Shown piece after piece: positions 22,101-34,964 of a DNA stretch of 64,000 nucleotides. Positions within the stretch are counted from its first letter, which is position 1. The number at the start of each line of letters is the position of its first letter. The translations under genes were made by a program, and so were the position numbers. Below the pieces are notes generated by a model. It saw nothing but the letters and a program-made list of their open reading frames with translations. It did no database searches and was not told where the DNA came from. The stretch is from Sipunculus nudus. Its lineage: Eukaryota > Annelida > Sipuncula > Golfingiida > Sipunculidae. The stretch covers positions 23,149,839-23,213,838 of the forward strand of contig CM049316.1 of the NCBI GenBank assembly GCA_026874595.1, read 5' to 3'.

Positions 22101-25100
22101 GATTATACATATTTACCAATAGATTTTCTCACCTGAATTACCTTCTCATCAAAGTTCATGCATATTTCATGAGGTCACAGGTCATGAGATACACAATGAG
22201 TGTATTATGCACATATGTGGTGCTCTTGTTTAATTGTTTTATGGAGACAACCTCTTGGCCTGGTTAGAATGCACCTTATTTGCTGCCAATATTCTCACAT
22301 TAGGCAGCCATTAGCAAGTTTGGTGTCTTTATGTTAGATACTTCAAGTCTTCAACTATATAGCTGGCCTGGTTTAGTACTTGATTATTACCAGTAAAATG
22401 TCAGCACAAAAACAGAAACAAAAGTAGAATTTTGACATGATGACAGTAGAGTTTTAAAGAACTGATCTTATATTGTGTTTTCTTGCAGGAACTTTATCTA
22501 AATCTGCACGGAAGAAGAAAAAGAGAAAACAGAAACTTCTTGGTACAGAGATGTCTTCAGATAACAGCATCATTTTTGAGTCCCCAGCACAAAGTCTAGG
22601 CCAGTCTCCTATACTTGGCAGCACACAGGGCAGACAAGTTGGGGCAAGGTAAGCAAAGTCATCTTAAAACAATTTAAAACTAGGGAGCCGTGGGTCTTGA
22701 CGCTCTGCTGCATTTGTCTATATGTTTATGAAGTTTTCCAAAATATTGGTCCTGTGATCAGTTTGAAGCCAACCTGTTTACCCAAACTGGAGTTATTATC
22801 CATAAAATAATTTGTGAATTGATAGGCCCTGTGACCTAAACCTTTGACCTAGTAACCCCAAAATCAAAAGGAAACTTCCCCTATTGGCAGATGCACCACA
22901 TGTCAATGACGGAAGGATTAAAATGAAAAGTTTGGCTTAAAATGCATCCACAATCTTACTAAAGTGTTGGGTCCTGTGACCTTGACCTTTGATCTCATGA
23001 CCCCAGAATCAACAGTTCTTACTTAGTTGTGGGCTATATATAAGTCAAGTTTGAACCAATATTTCAAACCAAACTGGTGTTATCATCTGGAAACTAATAT
23101 GTGGACAGATGGCCTCCATGACCTTGACCTTTGACCTTGTGACCCCAAAATATATAAGTCACTTCCACTATTGGCAGGTGAGCAACACCTGGAAGATTGA
23201 AGGTTTTGGAAAGAAAGTTTGGATAAAAAGACATCAACAGTCTTTTTAAAGAAGTGGGTCCTTGACCTTTGGCCTTATGACCCAAAAATCAAAAGGGTTC
23301 TTACATTAATGATGGGTCATATGTAAGTCAAAATTGAAACCAATATGTCAATCCAAACTGGATTTATCATCCAGAAGCAAATATGTGGACAGATGGGCCC
23401 CTGTGACCATAACCTTTGATTTAGTGACCCCCAAATCAATCAGGTTCTTCCCCTATTGGCAGCTCAGCTATATGTGCAAGATGGAGGGTTTGGGATGAAA
23501 AGTTTGGTTTAAAATGCATCCACAATCTTTCTCAATAACTGGGTACTGTGACCTTGACCTTTGACCTCATGACCCCAAAGTTGAACAGAATCTTTCCCTA
23601 TTGGCAGATAAGCAACATCTTGAAGATGGAAAGTTTGAGATGTAAAGTTGGGCTTCAAATGCATATGCATTCTTTTTAAAGAAATGAGTACTGTGACCTT
23701 GACCTTTGACCTCTCGACCCCAAAATCCACACAGTTCTTACTTTAGTGGTGAGCCATATATAAGTTCAGTTTGAAACCAATATGTCGACTAAATTGGAGT
23801 TATCATCTGGAAACTTATTCATGAACAGATGGCCCCTGTGACCTTGACCTTTGACCTTAGGACCCCAAATTCATTTATGCTCTCCTCATACTGGCAAGTC
23901 AGCTAAATGCACAAGATTGTGAGTTTGAGGTGAAAAGCTTGGCTTAAAATGCAGCCATAATCTTTTTAAATAAGTGTGTCCTGTGACCTTGACCTTTGAC
24001 CTCGTGACCCCAAAATCATTTATGTTCTTGCTTTAGTGGTGGGCCATATGTAAGTCAAGTTTGAAATCCATATGTCAATCCAACCTAGAGTTATCATCTG
24101 GAAACAAATTTTTGTGGATGGACGGATGGGCAGACAGACAGCTAGAAAAACAGACAGACAGGGTGATTACTATGGGGCATCCACTTGTGAACAGTAAACA
24201 CACAAGGTTTTTGAACACTAGATGTAATCACAGCTGAGAAACTGACATAATTGTTGTCATTTTATAGTAAAAAAAATACAAACATATTTGTTAAAATATA
24301 AAAAAAATACAGGTGGTGCCACCAATTTTTGGGGAACTGACAAAACTAGTGGTGGTCAATATTCAAGGCAAGATTCATGACATTCCATGCATTAATTATC
24401 AAGATATTGGAAGTTTTGTATAAATTTTTTTATTATTCTGGGGGTACTTTCAAGCCCCATAGCTCAAAGAATATAGGTTGCAGTGACCTAATTTCAGGTT
24501 TCCAAGGAGATTTTTTATTGACCTCTTTGGTTAATCACTTCTAAGTTTCTAGGGCCAGCAGTTACGATTTATGCCTTGCTGACGGATGGCCGGACGCTCA
24601 GACAAACGACGGACAAAGCACAATCCCTTTACCTCAGTTGACCTACAGTCAACTGAGCTAAAAATATATTTTTGGTGGTTCTACTGCAAATAGCTGCACT
24701 GACAAACTTTTTAAGTATTGAATGAAAAAAGCAAGAAAACCATGCATTTTTATCGGTTTCAAAAATGGTGAAACAGGATTTCAGAAATTATAATTTTCTT
24801 TTCCAACATGAATTATGCCATACACCAGTCAATTAGTACCCCAGTCCCCAAACAGAGGTCAGTAAAAACCAGTGCAAAAATGAAGCTCCTTGGTCTGGTA
24901 GGAGCTGTCTGTGAAGTTATGATGAAAGTGTTTGCCTGGATGGTTGCAGGATGCCTCTGCTAAATTATTTCTTTTGGGAACTTGAAAATAAATTTTCACT
25001 TAACTGTCAGTCAGTGTGTAGGTGGAACATAGCTCTGCCTTTCTACATCACAGGTATTTTTCTGTTAATGATTTAAAGAAAGAATTCACCTGTGGCATGG

Positions 25101-25626
25101 CCCTGCATCTACTTAATATTTTTAAAAAGTATTATTTTTCTGGGAATACCATTTTTTATTTTTTTAAGATATTAATATCTATATTCTTTCCTCCTCATCT
25201 TAAAGATAGTTAATTTTAGGTTGTGCACCTTTATGTTTTAGAATTAGGTGAAACTTGGATATACACTTTCATTATTGGGGACCCAGAAAGGTTTTATCAT
25301 ATTAGAACTGTTTACATAATTTTACCTCTGTTTCCAAAAAAATACAAAGTCATTAAAAGAATAGTTAAGTTCAAATTTAAAAAAAAAACATTAAAACTTA
25401 TACGTCTTATTTCAGTGCCCAGCATATGAAACCATCACCGGTAACACCATTCAGGACACAAGGCAACAAGAGTCATGGACTGCTGATGGCAGCGCCACCT
25501 AGTAGCAAGAAAAAGGACAAGAAAAACAGACATAAAATGTTACAAAATATGTTGGCTGGAGAAGCAGCTGAAAGGGAGAGTAGTGGAAATAATTCACTTC
25601 AAGCATTTTTGGACTCTGTTAAGTAA
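19192..25626 (+). CDS. RMP24: C18orf21 / RMP24 homologue (putative RNase MRP subunit), five coding exons, 282 aa
   Basis: Coding exons are 19192-19301, 19990-20230, 21334-21460, 22489-22648 and 25416-25626. Phases match at every junction. Human C18orf21 has been described as RMP24, an RNase MRP-specific relative of RPP21; RNase MRP processes pre-rRNA in the nucleolus. The match rests on the N-terminal helix, Cys pair C59-x2-C62 (CQYCG), the LKP-R-RLSKKIKKLL block, the second pair C121-x2-C124 (CKTCKK), the SPVTPFRT block and the C-terminal QAFLDSVK, all in the human order. The four Cys form a zinc ribbon of the Rpr2/Snm1/Rpp21 type, split by intron 2. A basic KKKKRKQK stretch at about residues 166-173 could be a nuclear or nucleolar signal. 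The protein is longer than human (about 220 aa), mainly in the linker between ribbon and tail. AATAAA at 25680-25685 is a good poly(A) signal. Confidence 0.85.
19302..19989 (+). other. RMP24 intron 1
   Basis: Very AT-rich, with many ATAATA and TAATAT words and no feature beyond the splice sites (TT|GTGAGT and TTTACAG). Confidence 0.7.
20231..21333 (+). other. RMP24 intron 2
   Basis: About 20335-20480 is a diverged dispersed repeat also found at 48420-48550 (ATTTCTGTAAAATT-like and TTTGAGC...CAGC blocks). About 20580-20790 is a degenerate tandem repeat with a period near 50 bp, built on CTCT, CTGTAA and TATAATGGG words. A stretch at about 21235-21313 translates to a Cys-containing peptide but cannot be spliced in frame. 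Confidence 0.5.
21796..22236 (-). repeat. AACAAGAGCACC-type dispersed repeat, copy 2 (RMP24 intron 3)
   Basis: Inverted relative to copy 1 at 11575-12110. The minus-strand end reads AAACAAGAGCACC at about 22236-22210 and the other end CTCCTGTCATATGA at about 21810-21797. Confidence 0.65.
22700..24140 (+). repeat. Tandem array (period about 145 bp, alternating units) rich in nuclear-receptor half-sites
   Basis: Nine to ten units, each centred on TGTGACCTTGACCTTTGACC then TNNTGACCCCAAAATC, at about 22830, 22975, 23115, 23260, 23400, 23545, 23690, 23836 and 23980. Two unit types alternate: one preceded by AAATGCATCCACAATCTTT, the other by ATCTGGAAAC then AATATGTGGACAGATGG, so the higher-order period is about 290 bp. 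TGACCTTTGACC(T) is a DR1 arrangement. It lies inside RMP24 intron 4. Confidence 0.85.
24300..24670 (+). repeat. Composite of two dispersed repeats in RMP24 intron 4
   Basis: About 24300-24480 is a diverged monomer of the 297-3222 element (ACAGGTGGTGCCACC, then TTCCATGCATTAATTATCAAGATATT). About 24480-24660 carries CAGTTACGATTTATGCC, GACGGACAAA and an AGTTGACC...TCAACTGAGCT palindromic end; related sequence recurs inverted at 56620-56780 and in part at 57360-57430. Confidence 0.55.
24671..25415 (+). other. RMP24 intron 4, distal part
   Basis: Non-coding and AT-rich, ending at the acceptor TCTTATTTCAG. No repeat structure was recognised. Confidence 0.5.
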
Positions 25627-27096
25627 TTACAGTGTGATAAAAATATATTTTTCTAACTGCCAAGAATGAGTTCCTGCACAATAAACAATTGTTTGATTTT
25701 TCTGATTGAGTTTTGTTAATAGCTTGTGTTCAGTTCAGGCACCAAATTTGAGTTTTTGTTCAGTATTTTTGTATCACATTTTACTTTAGGTAACAAAAGT
25801 AATTGGTAATATGTTTTAAAGTGATTCACATCAAGTATTCCTCAATTGTTTAAGATATATGGGTCATAATATATATGAACGAACTGTGTTGCAGCTTGTT
25901 GGTAAATGACACACTGAGAAATATGCAGACCATGTATGGAGTACTTATTTTTTACATACCTGGTACATGAATATTCATGGTCTTGTTCAGTAAACAGACC
26001 AAAACATACTTAATCCATCATTATAACAAAACATCTAATAGCAACAAAACTTTTATTACAGTCAACCACATATGCATTCATTATATATATATATATATAA
26101 AATATATATATTTATATATATATATAAAATTAAAATAGTTCATGTGAAGCAACTTAACTGTTAAAAAAATCTGTCCTTTTTTTGTCCATAGATTAGTGTC
26201 ATTGAAAGGAAAATTTCTCCTGGAATTTAACATGGCATTATGGACTGGATTATTTAATTCCAAGTATACATTTTGGATTATTTTCCATAATCTGACATGT
26301 CAAAATGTCTCCCACTGTGATCAGCTCTCCTAAGTGTCTTTGCTGAATGGAGCAGGGGTAGATATAGGGGGGGGGGGATGCATGCCCTCATTTTCAACCT
26401 AAAAAAATCTAGAAATAATAAAACCTTTCACACAGTTTTCTTACATACACATCTACTAGCAGTCAAGCACTTGTGCCAGGGTGTTGAGCCTCCCCCTCAC
26501 CTTTTTATAAGATTTTGTATCTGGACCTGGTAAGTGTTTAACAAACATCTTGCAATAAGCTGCTGCCCAGGTGAAACTATATCCCCCCCAAGAAAAAACA
26601 ACAACAAAAAATACAGGCAGATGTTTGTTGATGACACAAAGCTGAGGACATTCACAAGTGTCATCTACAGTACATTTCTTTATGATCTGTTATGATATTC
26701 TTTATAAATTAGATATTTTTTAATTTTACTGCCAGGTGGAGTGTCTATCACTTTGGCATTACCGGTATTGTGGCATTTCCACATTTCTGTTTTCTATCTG
26801 GAGATTACTATCTGTTCCAGTACCTGTCATGTGCATCTGTAAATCAGTACTCCATGGCCTTTGTGCTCCTCAGTACAAGCCAGATGTTTTGTATGGAGGC
26901 ACTCCTCCAAAGCTGTCAGTGGCCACCGGTATAACCAAACTTGCATTTAAGACCACCTTAGTTATATGGCAACTCTGATTTAAAGACTTGACAGATGCAG
27001 TCCCAGTGCCACAGCCGATCTTTGATACATATCATACTTGTCCACTACACCTCATATGGTGAATTTATTAAATTAATGCTAGGTATTAACTGTTGG
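25627..27096. other. Tail-to-tail interval between RMP24 and MRPL3
   Basis: Contains the RMP24 3' UTR with AATAAA at 25680 and, at the other side, TTTATT at 27064-27069, which is AATAAA on the minus strand 28 bp past the MRPL3 stop. A TA microsatellite lies at 26075-26127. I see no gene between. Confidence 0.6.
26075..26127. repeat. (TA)n microsatellite
   Basis: TA runs interrupted by AAA and TTT. Confidence 0.9.
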
Positions 27097-30000
27097 TCAC
27101 TTTTTGCTTTGTTCTTGCAGTGTAATTGTTGGTTCTGTAAACTGGTACAAATCATCATCACAATATTCCTCTGGTAGTTGTTCCTCGGCGTCTTCGGGAT
27201 ACCACGTTGGCATTGGTGGGGGTCGCTCTGCCAGCTCTCTCTTTCGATTAGGCAGAGTACTATCAAAAACTCTAACGTAGCAGTGGGTTGGCCCTGGTAC
27301 TGTACCATTCACATATAAGACATTGTACTGGGTGTTTATCCTCCAAATCTGAAAGTAAAGGAAATATATACTACTTGATAAAAATTCAATATCTACGGTG
27401 GCTGATTTAGAACATAAGAAATATTAAAACTAGAATATGTTAAAACACTATATGTTAAAAAAATTATCTTGTTCACAAGAAATACACAGACAACTACGGT
27501 GACCACGCCTCTGCTGACAGACCAAACACTATATATCTCCCCTCATTTGATAATTTATTTATGTTGAGATCTCATGCAAGTTGCAAGCCTTTATTACCAT
27601 GTGTAAAGGAGTAAGCAAATGGTTTTAGAACAAAATATTTACAGATACCATAATATTAACAGATGAAGTAATTATCATAACTATGCAAGTATCATATTGT
27701 CAATACCCCATTAAATCAAAAGTTTTTTTTTGTTTTTGCTTTTTTACAAGCTTTATTCTGCAATAAAAATACAAAGTACAAAAGTAAATCCATTTCTCTT
27801 TCAATCTATTAAACATTTTAATACTGAACACTTTTCCAATGAATCTTGATACTTATTGTTCTTTGCGATAATTTATTCAATCTGCATGTAACGCTTTAAA
27901 TATTGTTCAAATCCTGTTATCATTACATCAATATTGTTACACCTGCATCTATAAATATATCCTTTACTGATAACAAAAAAGTCATTTTCCCCATTTTTCT
28001 TCACCTAACACTCCAAGAAAGACTCCTTTCTTATATATATTCAATATTAAAAATTGCAAATTTCAATGAAGCATATTAATTAATTGTATGGAGATAATGA
28101 ATTTTTTCTTCAAGATATGTGGACACACTATCACATAAACACTTCTTATACTGCATTGCTCACATATCAAACCTACCTTGAGACCCTTCATGGTCCTCCA
28201 TTCCATTCCCATATGCCCCGGCATCTTGGTTCCTTTCCAAATGGCTGCTTTGTTCTGTGAAAATAAATCAGAATAAACCCAGCATATGCAAAACAACACT
28301 CAAGAGAGAGATCATACCCCCCCCCCTACAGCCACAATTTTTATCAAGATAACTGCTTGCCTCTATAATTGGCATGCTTATATTATTAAAGTCTTATAGT
28401 ACCAACTTTTCCATCCAGAGGTCAGCACAAGAGGCAGTACTTTGTTGGTAGACAGATGTATACTCAGAATGCCCCTACCTCCAAAATGCCAAACTTTTAT
28501 CCAGATAACCTGATATCCCTCAATACCCTACTTGATTAGTCTTGTAGTACCAATATCCCCACTCTGAGGTCAGCGCCAGTGGTAGTTCATGCTTTGTAGA
28601 CAGATGTGTACAATGAGCGAGCAATGGACCAAGATCCTGAGCTTCAGTATATGGCTTGTTATGTATATAAACATATCTACATACCAACACTGAGTAGATC
28701 ATAAATTGTCAATCAATGGGTTATGAGGAGCTGCTGAACTAGAAATACAGGATATTTATATAGTATACAAATAAAGTATCATATATTTATATAATATTGA
28801 AAGATATTATAAATGAACTTTCCTGGTTTTAAAGTAGTTTTAATATACATCAGGAATATTCCTAAAATTTGGGTAAAGGTCCATATCAGTCCAGAGACCT
28901 CCAACACCAGGCCATTTATTATACTGGCCACAAGCATTCAGTAGCATGCAATATAGGCTGAGGGGGTCCACTTGGGAACTGACACTTAGTCAATGAGATT
29001 TTCTGATATCCAACATATTCATATGTGTAAATCTAAAAACAACATGTATTATTTGGTATCAAAACATATTTATAGTATACTTGAGGTGAAAACCAATGAA
29101 TATTTTGTCATTAAGTGTTAGTTTCCTCAACCAATTAAACAGAATGTTTAGTTAATTTATGACCCAGAAAAATCCCTGTATGCCCTGGTGAAAACCTGGG
29201 GAAACTTCCGGAATTTGATTTACCAGCTTTATAGGAACACTGGTCAAATATATCACTACTAAGATTTAGGATTTATTTAACAATAATGAAATCAAAATGT
29301 ACTCATTCTGTACTCTTCATGCTGAGAAATCTATTCCAAAGATTTTTTTGTCCCCGCATCCCTGGAAGGAATGGGGGACATTCATTTGGGTTTGTCCATC
29401 TCTCTGTCCATTCATCAGGTTTTTAACTTTCCTAAATTAATCTAATTTCATTCAAATTTTGGTCAGTGGTTGCTCTCGTGCTTACCTTGGGTTGGGATTG
29501 GTTTTGGAGTGTCTGTCTCACAAGATTATAAAACAATATGATATTTCATTTTTTATATGATTAATCAACACATTTAGTTGTATTAATTACCAACAGGTGT
29601 CACTAGCAGTGGACATAAAAATGCTTGAATTTTTTTTAGTAACTGCCAGGTGCTGCCATCTTTTGAGCATGGTTAAAATTATTTGTGCCACAGACTTCAA
29701 AATCATCCTGGACTTGAAGGCGAAAGTGAATTCTTGAATTTGCTTGTTGTTATATAAAGTGCCTGATTTTTTATCATTCTGCCATTATGACAGATACATT
29801 TCATATAAGTCACCAATATATCACACTTACCCCACCCCCTCCTGTAGCACCCCTTCGCCTGTGAGCTTTTGTTGTACCATGAGATGCGGGGCCTCCCTTC
29901 ATTCCCCAGCGCTTCACCACACCCTGAAAGCCGTGGCCAATACTGGAAAATGAAAATATTAAATCCATAAACATCACATATTTTTCCATCGGAATTAATA

Positions 30001-33000
30001 TCAATTCACATTACTGGGTCACTAGGACCTGATGGCCAAATCATATTAGGAAATTCCCTGTCACTTACTGTCTAGGCTTTTTGTTTGCATGAGTTTAAAA
30101 TTTGGGATGTTCACAAAAAAGGGAATTATCATGAAATTGAAACATCTGTGAAATAGACATCCAACCTACACGTGAACATTCAAACTGTACAGCCTCATGA
30201 ACTGATATCTTATGTAAGTCATCTCTCCCTGCATCATCACAGACCAAAGATTGATACTTTCAATAAAATAAGCGAATTCATAGAATTATTATCCCCTGCT
30301 TTGGGTTCTTGTTGTCTTTTATGCTTGATGAGATAAAGACATGTGAAGACAATATCTTACGAGCACTTGAAAAACAGTTACACATTGACAAAGGAGACAT
30401 CTGCAGGTGAACTTAAAAACTAAATCAGACTGAAAAATAGGACCAAAAATCCACTATGACATGTGAAGACATTTGCAGGCGAACATAAAAGTAAAACACA
30501 CTACGAAATTTGACCAAAATTTGAGAATGTTGTTTTTGAGCTGGAGAGAAATAATTTTCAGATAGACACTCCAAAATTATCCGAGGTATGCATAGGAGCA
30601 ATCAATGTTCAAAATTTGAATGAAATTGGATAAAACTTAAATATGTTATCACACCAAAACACAAAAACCTGGCAGAGAGAAACACAGTGAGACAGACAAT
30701 ACCATATCAATGTCCCCTGCATCCGCTGAGCGGGGGACAATCAACAGAATTTTATGTTTTATCAACGGATTATAGAAAAGATAATATCAGAGAATTTATT
30801 TTATCTTGTTGTATCATAAAGAAGAAATTTCCATTCATTAGGTGTTCCTGCAGGCCATAATCAAATATTTATATATAGTTATGATTACACAGTGTTTTGT
30901 ACTGTTCCATGAAATTATGAAAATGAAAACCTTGCAAAAAAATTGGAAAGAGAGATAATCACAAAAATGTTACCTTGTGAATATGAAACCAACCACATTA
31001 TTCCATTTTATTCAACATCTCTTCAAATAAGGTATTATCAATCAAGGATTATTGTAATGTGAAAAGATTATTCTTAGGTGAAAATATTATTGTATGTGAA
31101 AAAGATTACTCACGTTTTAGCTTGGCAGTCTATGTAGTCTCCTACTCGGAAGTGCATTGCATTTAATGGTGTGCCTGAAAGACAAAGTGAATTGTATGAA
31201 GAGCACAAAGTTTTTCTTTTTATCAAATCTTTAACTAGTATGCTCTGATATAAAAATCTTAGATGACACTTTGCACTTCACAATAATAGAAAAGGAAAAG
31301 CTGAACGAATTTCAGATTTAGCAGACTATTTCCAAAAATATGAATATGCAATACCCTGTATCATAAATAGGACTGTGATTGTGTGAAACTTCTTAGGTAT
31401 TTAATTCATTACGTTTCTTAAATAAAATGTATGATTTTGATTTTATTCTAGTACTCTATTCTATGTCTCATTCCTGAATGCGAAATCTATTAGAAATGAT
31501 CAGGCTATTCATACAAATATTCCTAATTCTTTATGGATACCCCTGAGGCTGAACCCCCCCCCCCCCCCCCCATGTCCTGGCCCTGAACTGTACATGGACA
31601 ATGGGCAGAGAGCACGTCAGTATAGTTACCTGGCTGGATGGCAGCATCAGGGGTTACCAGGAACCTGCCAACTTTTCTCTTTGGTGGGAGGCCTGACGGT
31701 AAAAACATGCTGTTGTACTCCTTTGTAAACTGAAATATGATAAATTACACCTTATTAACCTTGTGCAAAGCAAGGGTTTTTGTATTCAATCAATATTCTT
31801 TGTGCATGTGTGTGGGTATCTGTATGATTTGACTGAAATTTAACATATATGTCAGTGTGAATGACTTCAGGATAACCAATTTATTGGGTTTGATGTTTGA
31901 CAGCATATTTTTACTGGGTACATCAATATGATATTTTTTACATCATGTGATCATATTTTTTACGTCATGTGATCTTATTTTTTACATCATGTGATCATAT
32001 TTTTTACATCATGTTATCTAATTTTTTACATAATGTGATCATTATTTTTTCATCATGAGATAATACCTCCATCTATGAAGTGTTTCCTGAGAACAAGGAT
32101 GTCAAAGGATTTTGTGAAAAGTGGCAGTGAGTAGATCAGCATACAGCAATGTTTCAAGACATGTTTTCATTGAGAAAACAGTTCCCAAAGGCAATATATA
32201 GGTTAACATTCACGGTCACCATATTTACAGTGCAGAATTTGCGTCCTCACATCAGACAGTTTTTCATTCAGGTGTGCCATCTAGTAAATTCCCATTAAAA
32301 CATTAAACTTTAAGGGAAAATGTACCAACATCAAAATTTTGTCACTAAAGTATAATTTCTAATTGTAAAATCTTATTTTTAAATCTTATGTCATTGTACA
32401 GATTTCTGAAAAGTCTGATATTTAATGATACACAGATACATCTGCAGGCACCCATTATCAGTAAAAACTTCACAGCATATGCTCAGATGGTTCTTTAGAT
32501 CATGTGTGTGAACCAGAATTTCAGGAGGGCTGCCTGGGAGGCTAAGATGGTCTGGAATTTGTCAAAATATGTCTTCTCATACCAGTAGATATTATTCTGT
32601 AAAAATTTCATCAATTTGAATGAATTTAAAGTAAAAATGCTTCAAATATATGTGAATTAAAAAAACTCTTACAAGGTTAGGGTCACAGGAGAGTGCACCA
32701 ACTATAGCACATCCGTAACCCTTCCTCCATCTCTGACGGTAAGAGGGATATGTAGTGTATATTTCTGGAGGGATATAATTCACCACATGGTTATCCAGTA
32801 CCTACAAAACAAAAAGAAATTAGAGGGAACTACAATACCAGGTTTGTTAAATATACATAATTTCTCCTTAAAATATTATGGTATTAAATATTATATTAAT
32901 ATTATTCAATTTTAATAGTTATATTTAGAACATTATTGTGCAGTGAAAATAATATTGGAAAATATAGGAGATTAAGGCAAAATAACTGGGAAATACAGGA

Positions 33001-34924
33001 AATTATAAGAGGCAAGTTTGCACATGAACATATAGGAATATACAGGATAATAGGTCAACATGGGAGCCATCGGAAGCCCTGAAATAGAGATTAGTACTCC
33101 TCATATCTCCATTCAATTCACTGATGGACCACAAGTGTTAACTAACCATTGTATCTATAATCCTGTATGTTAACTTCTGTCACAATTCTGGCGAACAAAA
33201 ATAAAAAATTTGTCTGTAGGGATAATATTTCCGTAATGATAGAAAATACCACAACATTTGTGTGTTTAATGCCTACCTGTACCAGTGTGGTCACAAACTT
33301 CTGTCCGTCTTTGGTCCACTGTGGCAATACACCCAGCTTGATTCCTATCACTCCAGTTCTCAATGTTCTGAAAAACAAGCTAAGTAATTTTTGTAAATAG
33401 TTCTGCGCTAAATATTTTTAAATTAACACAAACATTTGCATACACATTTACTATGTGTATCAGTTTATCATGAGGTTAGTTTTAGCTTAATACAAAAGTT
33501 AACTAACGAAACCATACTGGCACATAAGATTTGCTTTTTCAAAATCACAAATTTTATACATTGTTATGGTTCTGTGTATGAGAAACACAGACCATTCTGT
33601 TAACCATAAAAAAAGACTGCATGACCTGCAGTCTGATCTTGCCCAATTCCAAACAACAGATTTTGAAGACAATTGACCTAACCACCACAACCCTTATGCT
33701 CCGCCCCTTTGACCTAAGAATGTTAAATTGCCCCTAAATGCTCCTACACAGAAGGCTTTCCATATCTATGGTTACAAGCTATTTATAAGACAACAATGAT
33801 GTCACAAAGGTTGTTTGCATATGACATTGCATTGACTGATGTCATCAGCCAGAATTGCCATATCTCTTTTCTTTAGTGATGAATATATAGCAATCATTGT
33901 GAAGTGTTTTGCAATATTTCAAATAATTTGTCTCATATGACTGCTGTGTAAGGTAAGACATTAATATTCACTCGGCAGACTGTGGTCAAGCTCCTGCAAC
34001 TTTTGGCCTTTAAAAAAATACTGGAAAAATATCCTGTAAATGGACAGACCACATGATTTCTATTTTGGACAGTGGCCCAAGTTATACAAATTTTGCACTT
34101 GTCAGGTGATTGACTGTTTACATTTCCAATGGTAACATGATTTGTTTTTTGCAAACTCACTGCTCATGATTATTCACTGAATGAACATGTGATTCAAGTC
34201 ACATAGAGTTCATAGTTACGTCAACTGAATCCAGGGGAGTTACTGTCAAGGTGTAACATTAATACGGTACTGAATGTCAGCAAAACGTATCAATTTCCCA
34301 GTTATCACAGCATTACCACAATGTAGTCTGGTGACCTCAGACTTCTTTAATAATGCATGGATCTTGTTGAAAATTACACTTAGGTGAGCTATTTTATTGG
34401 TTTATACCTCTGTTCACAATCAATCATATTCCTGGTAAGTTATCCTGGCAATACCAAAAAGAAGCTGGTGAACCCTGACCTCATTAAGTATGAATGGATT
34501 TTGCCTAAGATCAAGACTCAAATACTGAGAACACTGGCTGTTTTAATTCCTATGGTGTCAAGACTGTCTAAGGTGTGTGTTAAAGTTTTGTTGAACTCTT
34601 TTTCATAAAATTTTTACCCACCTAGTGACCAACTGATGTGAAACCACTTACCATGTCCATATTTTGAAAGCTGAGACAGTTCTCTATTTTGTGCAACATC
34701 GAAACTTTTTAACTTCAATTCTAATGAATTGTAATATAGGGTTTCAAGATATATCTGAATTTCAAGTAATGTGCTTTAGAAATGTGTATTTCTACATTGT
34801 CTAAAAATACATAATTCTACAATAAAGATGGTAGGCTAAGATGTTTTTCACTAGGGTGTTAACTTAATATATTATTGCATAATGTATTTAAAATCAAACT
34901 GTACATAATTAATTTTTTCATGTT

Positions 34925-34964
<40 letters not shown>

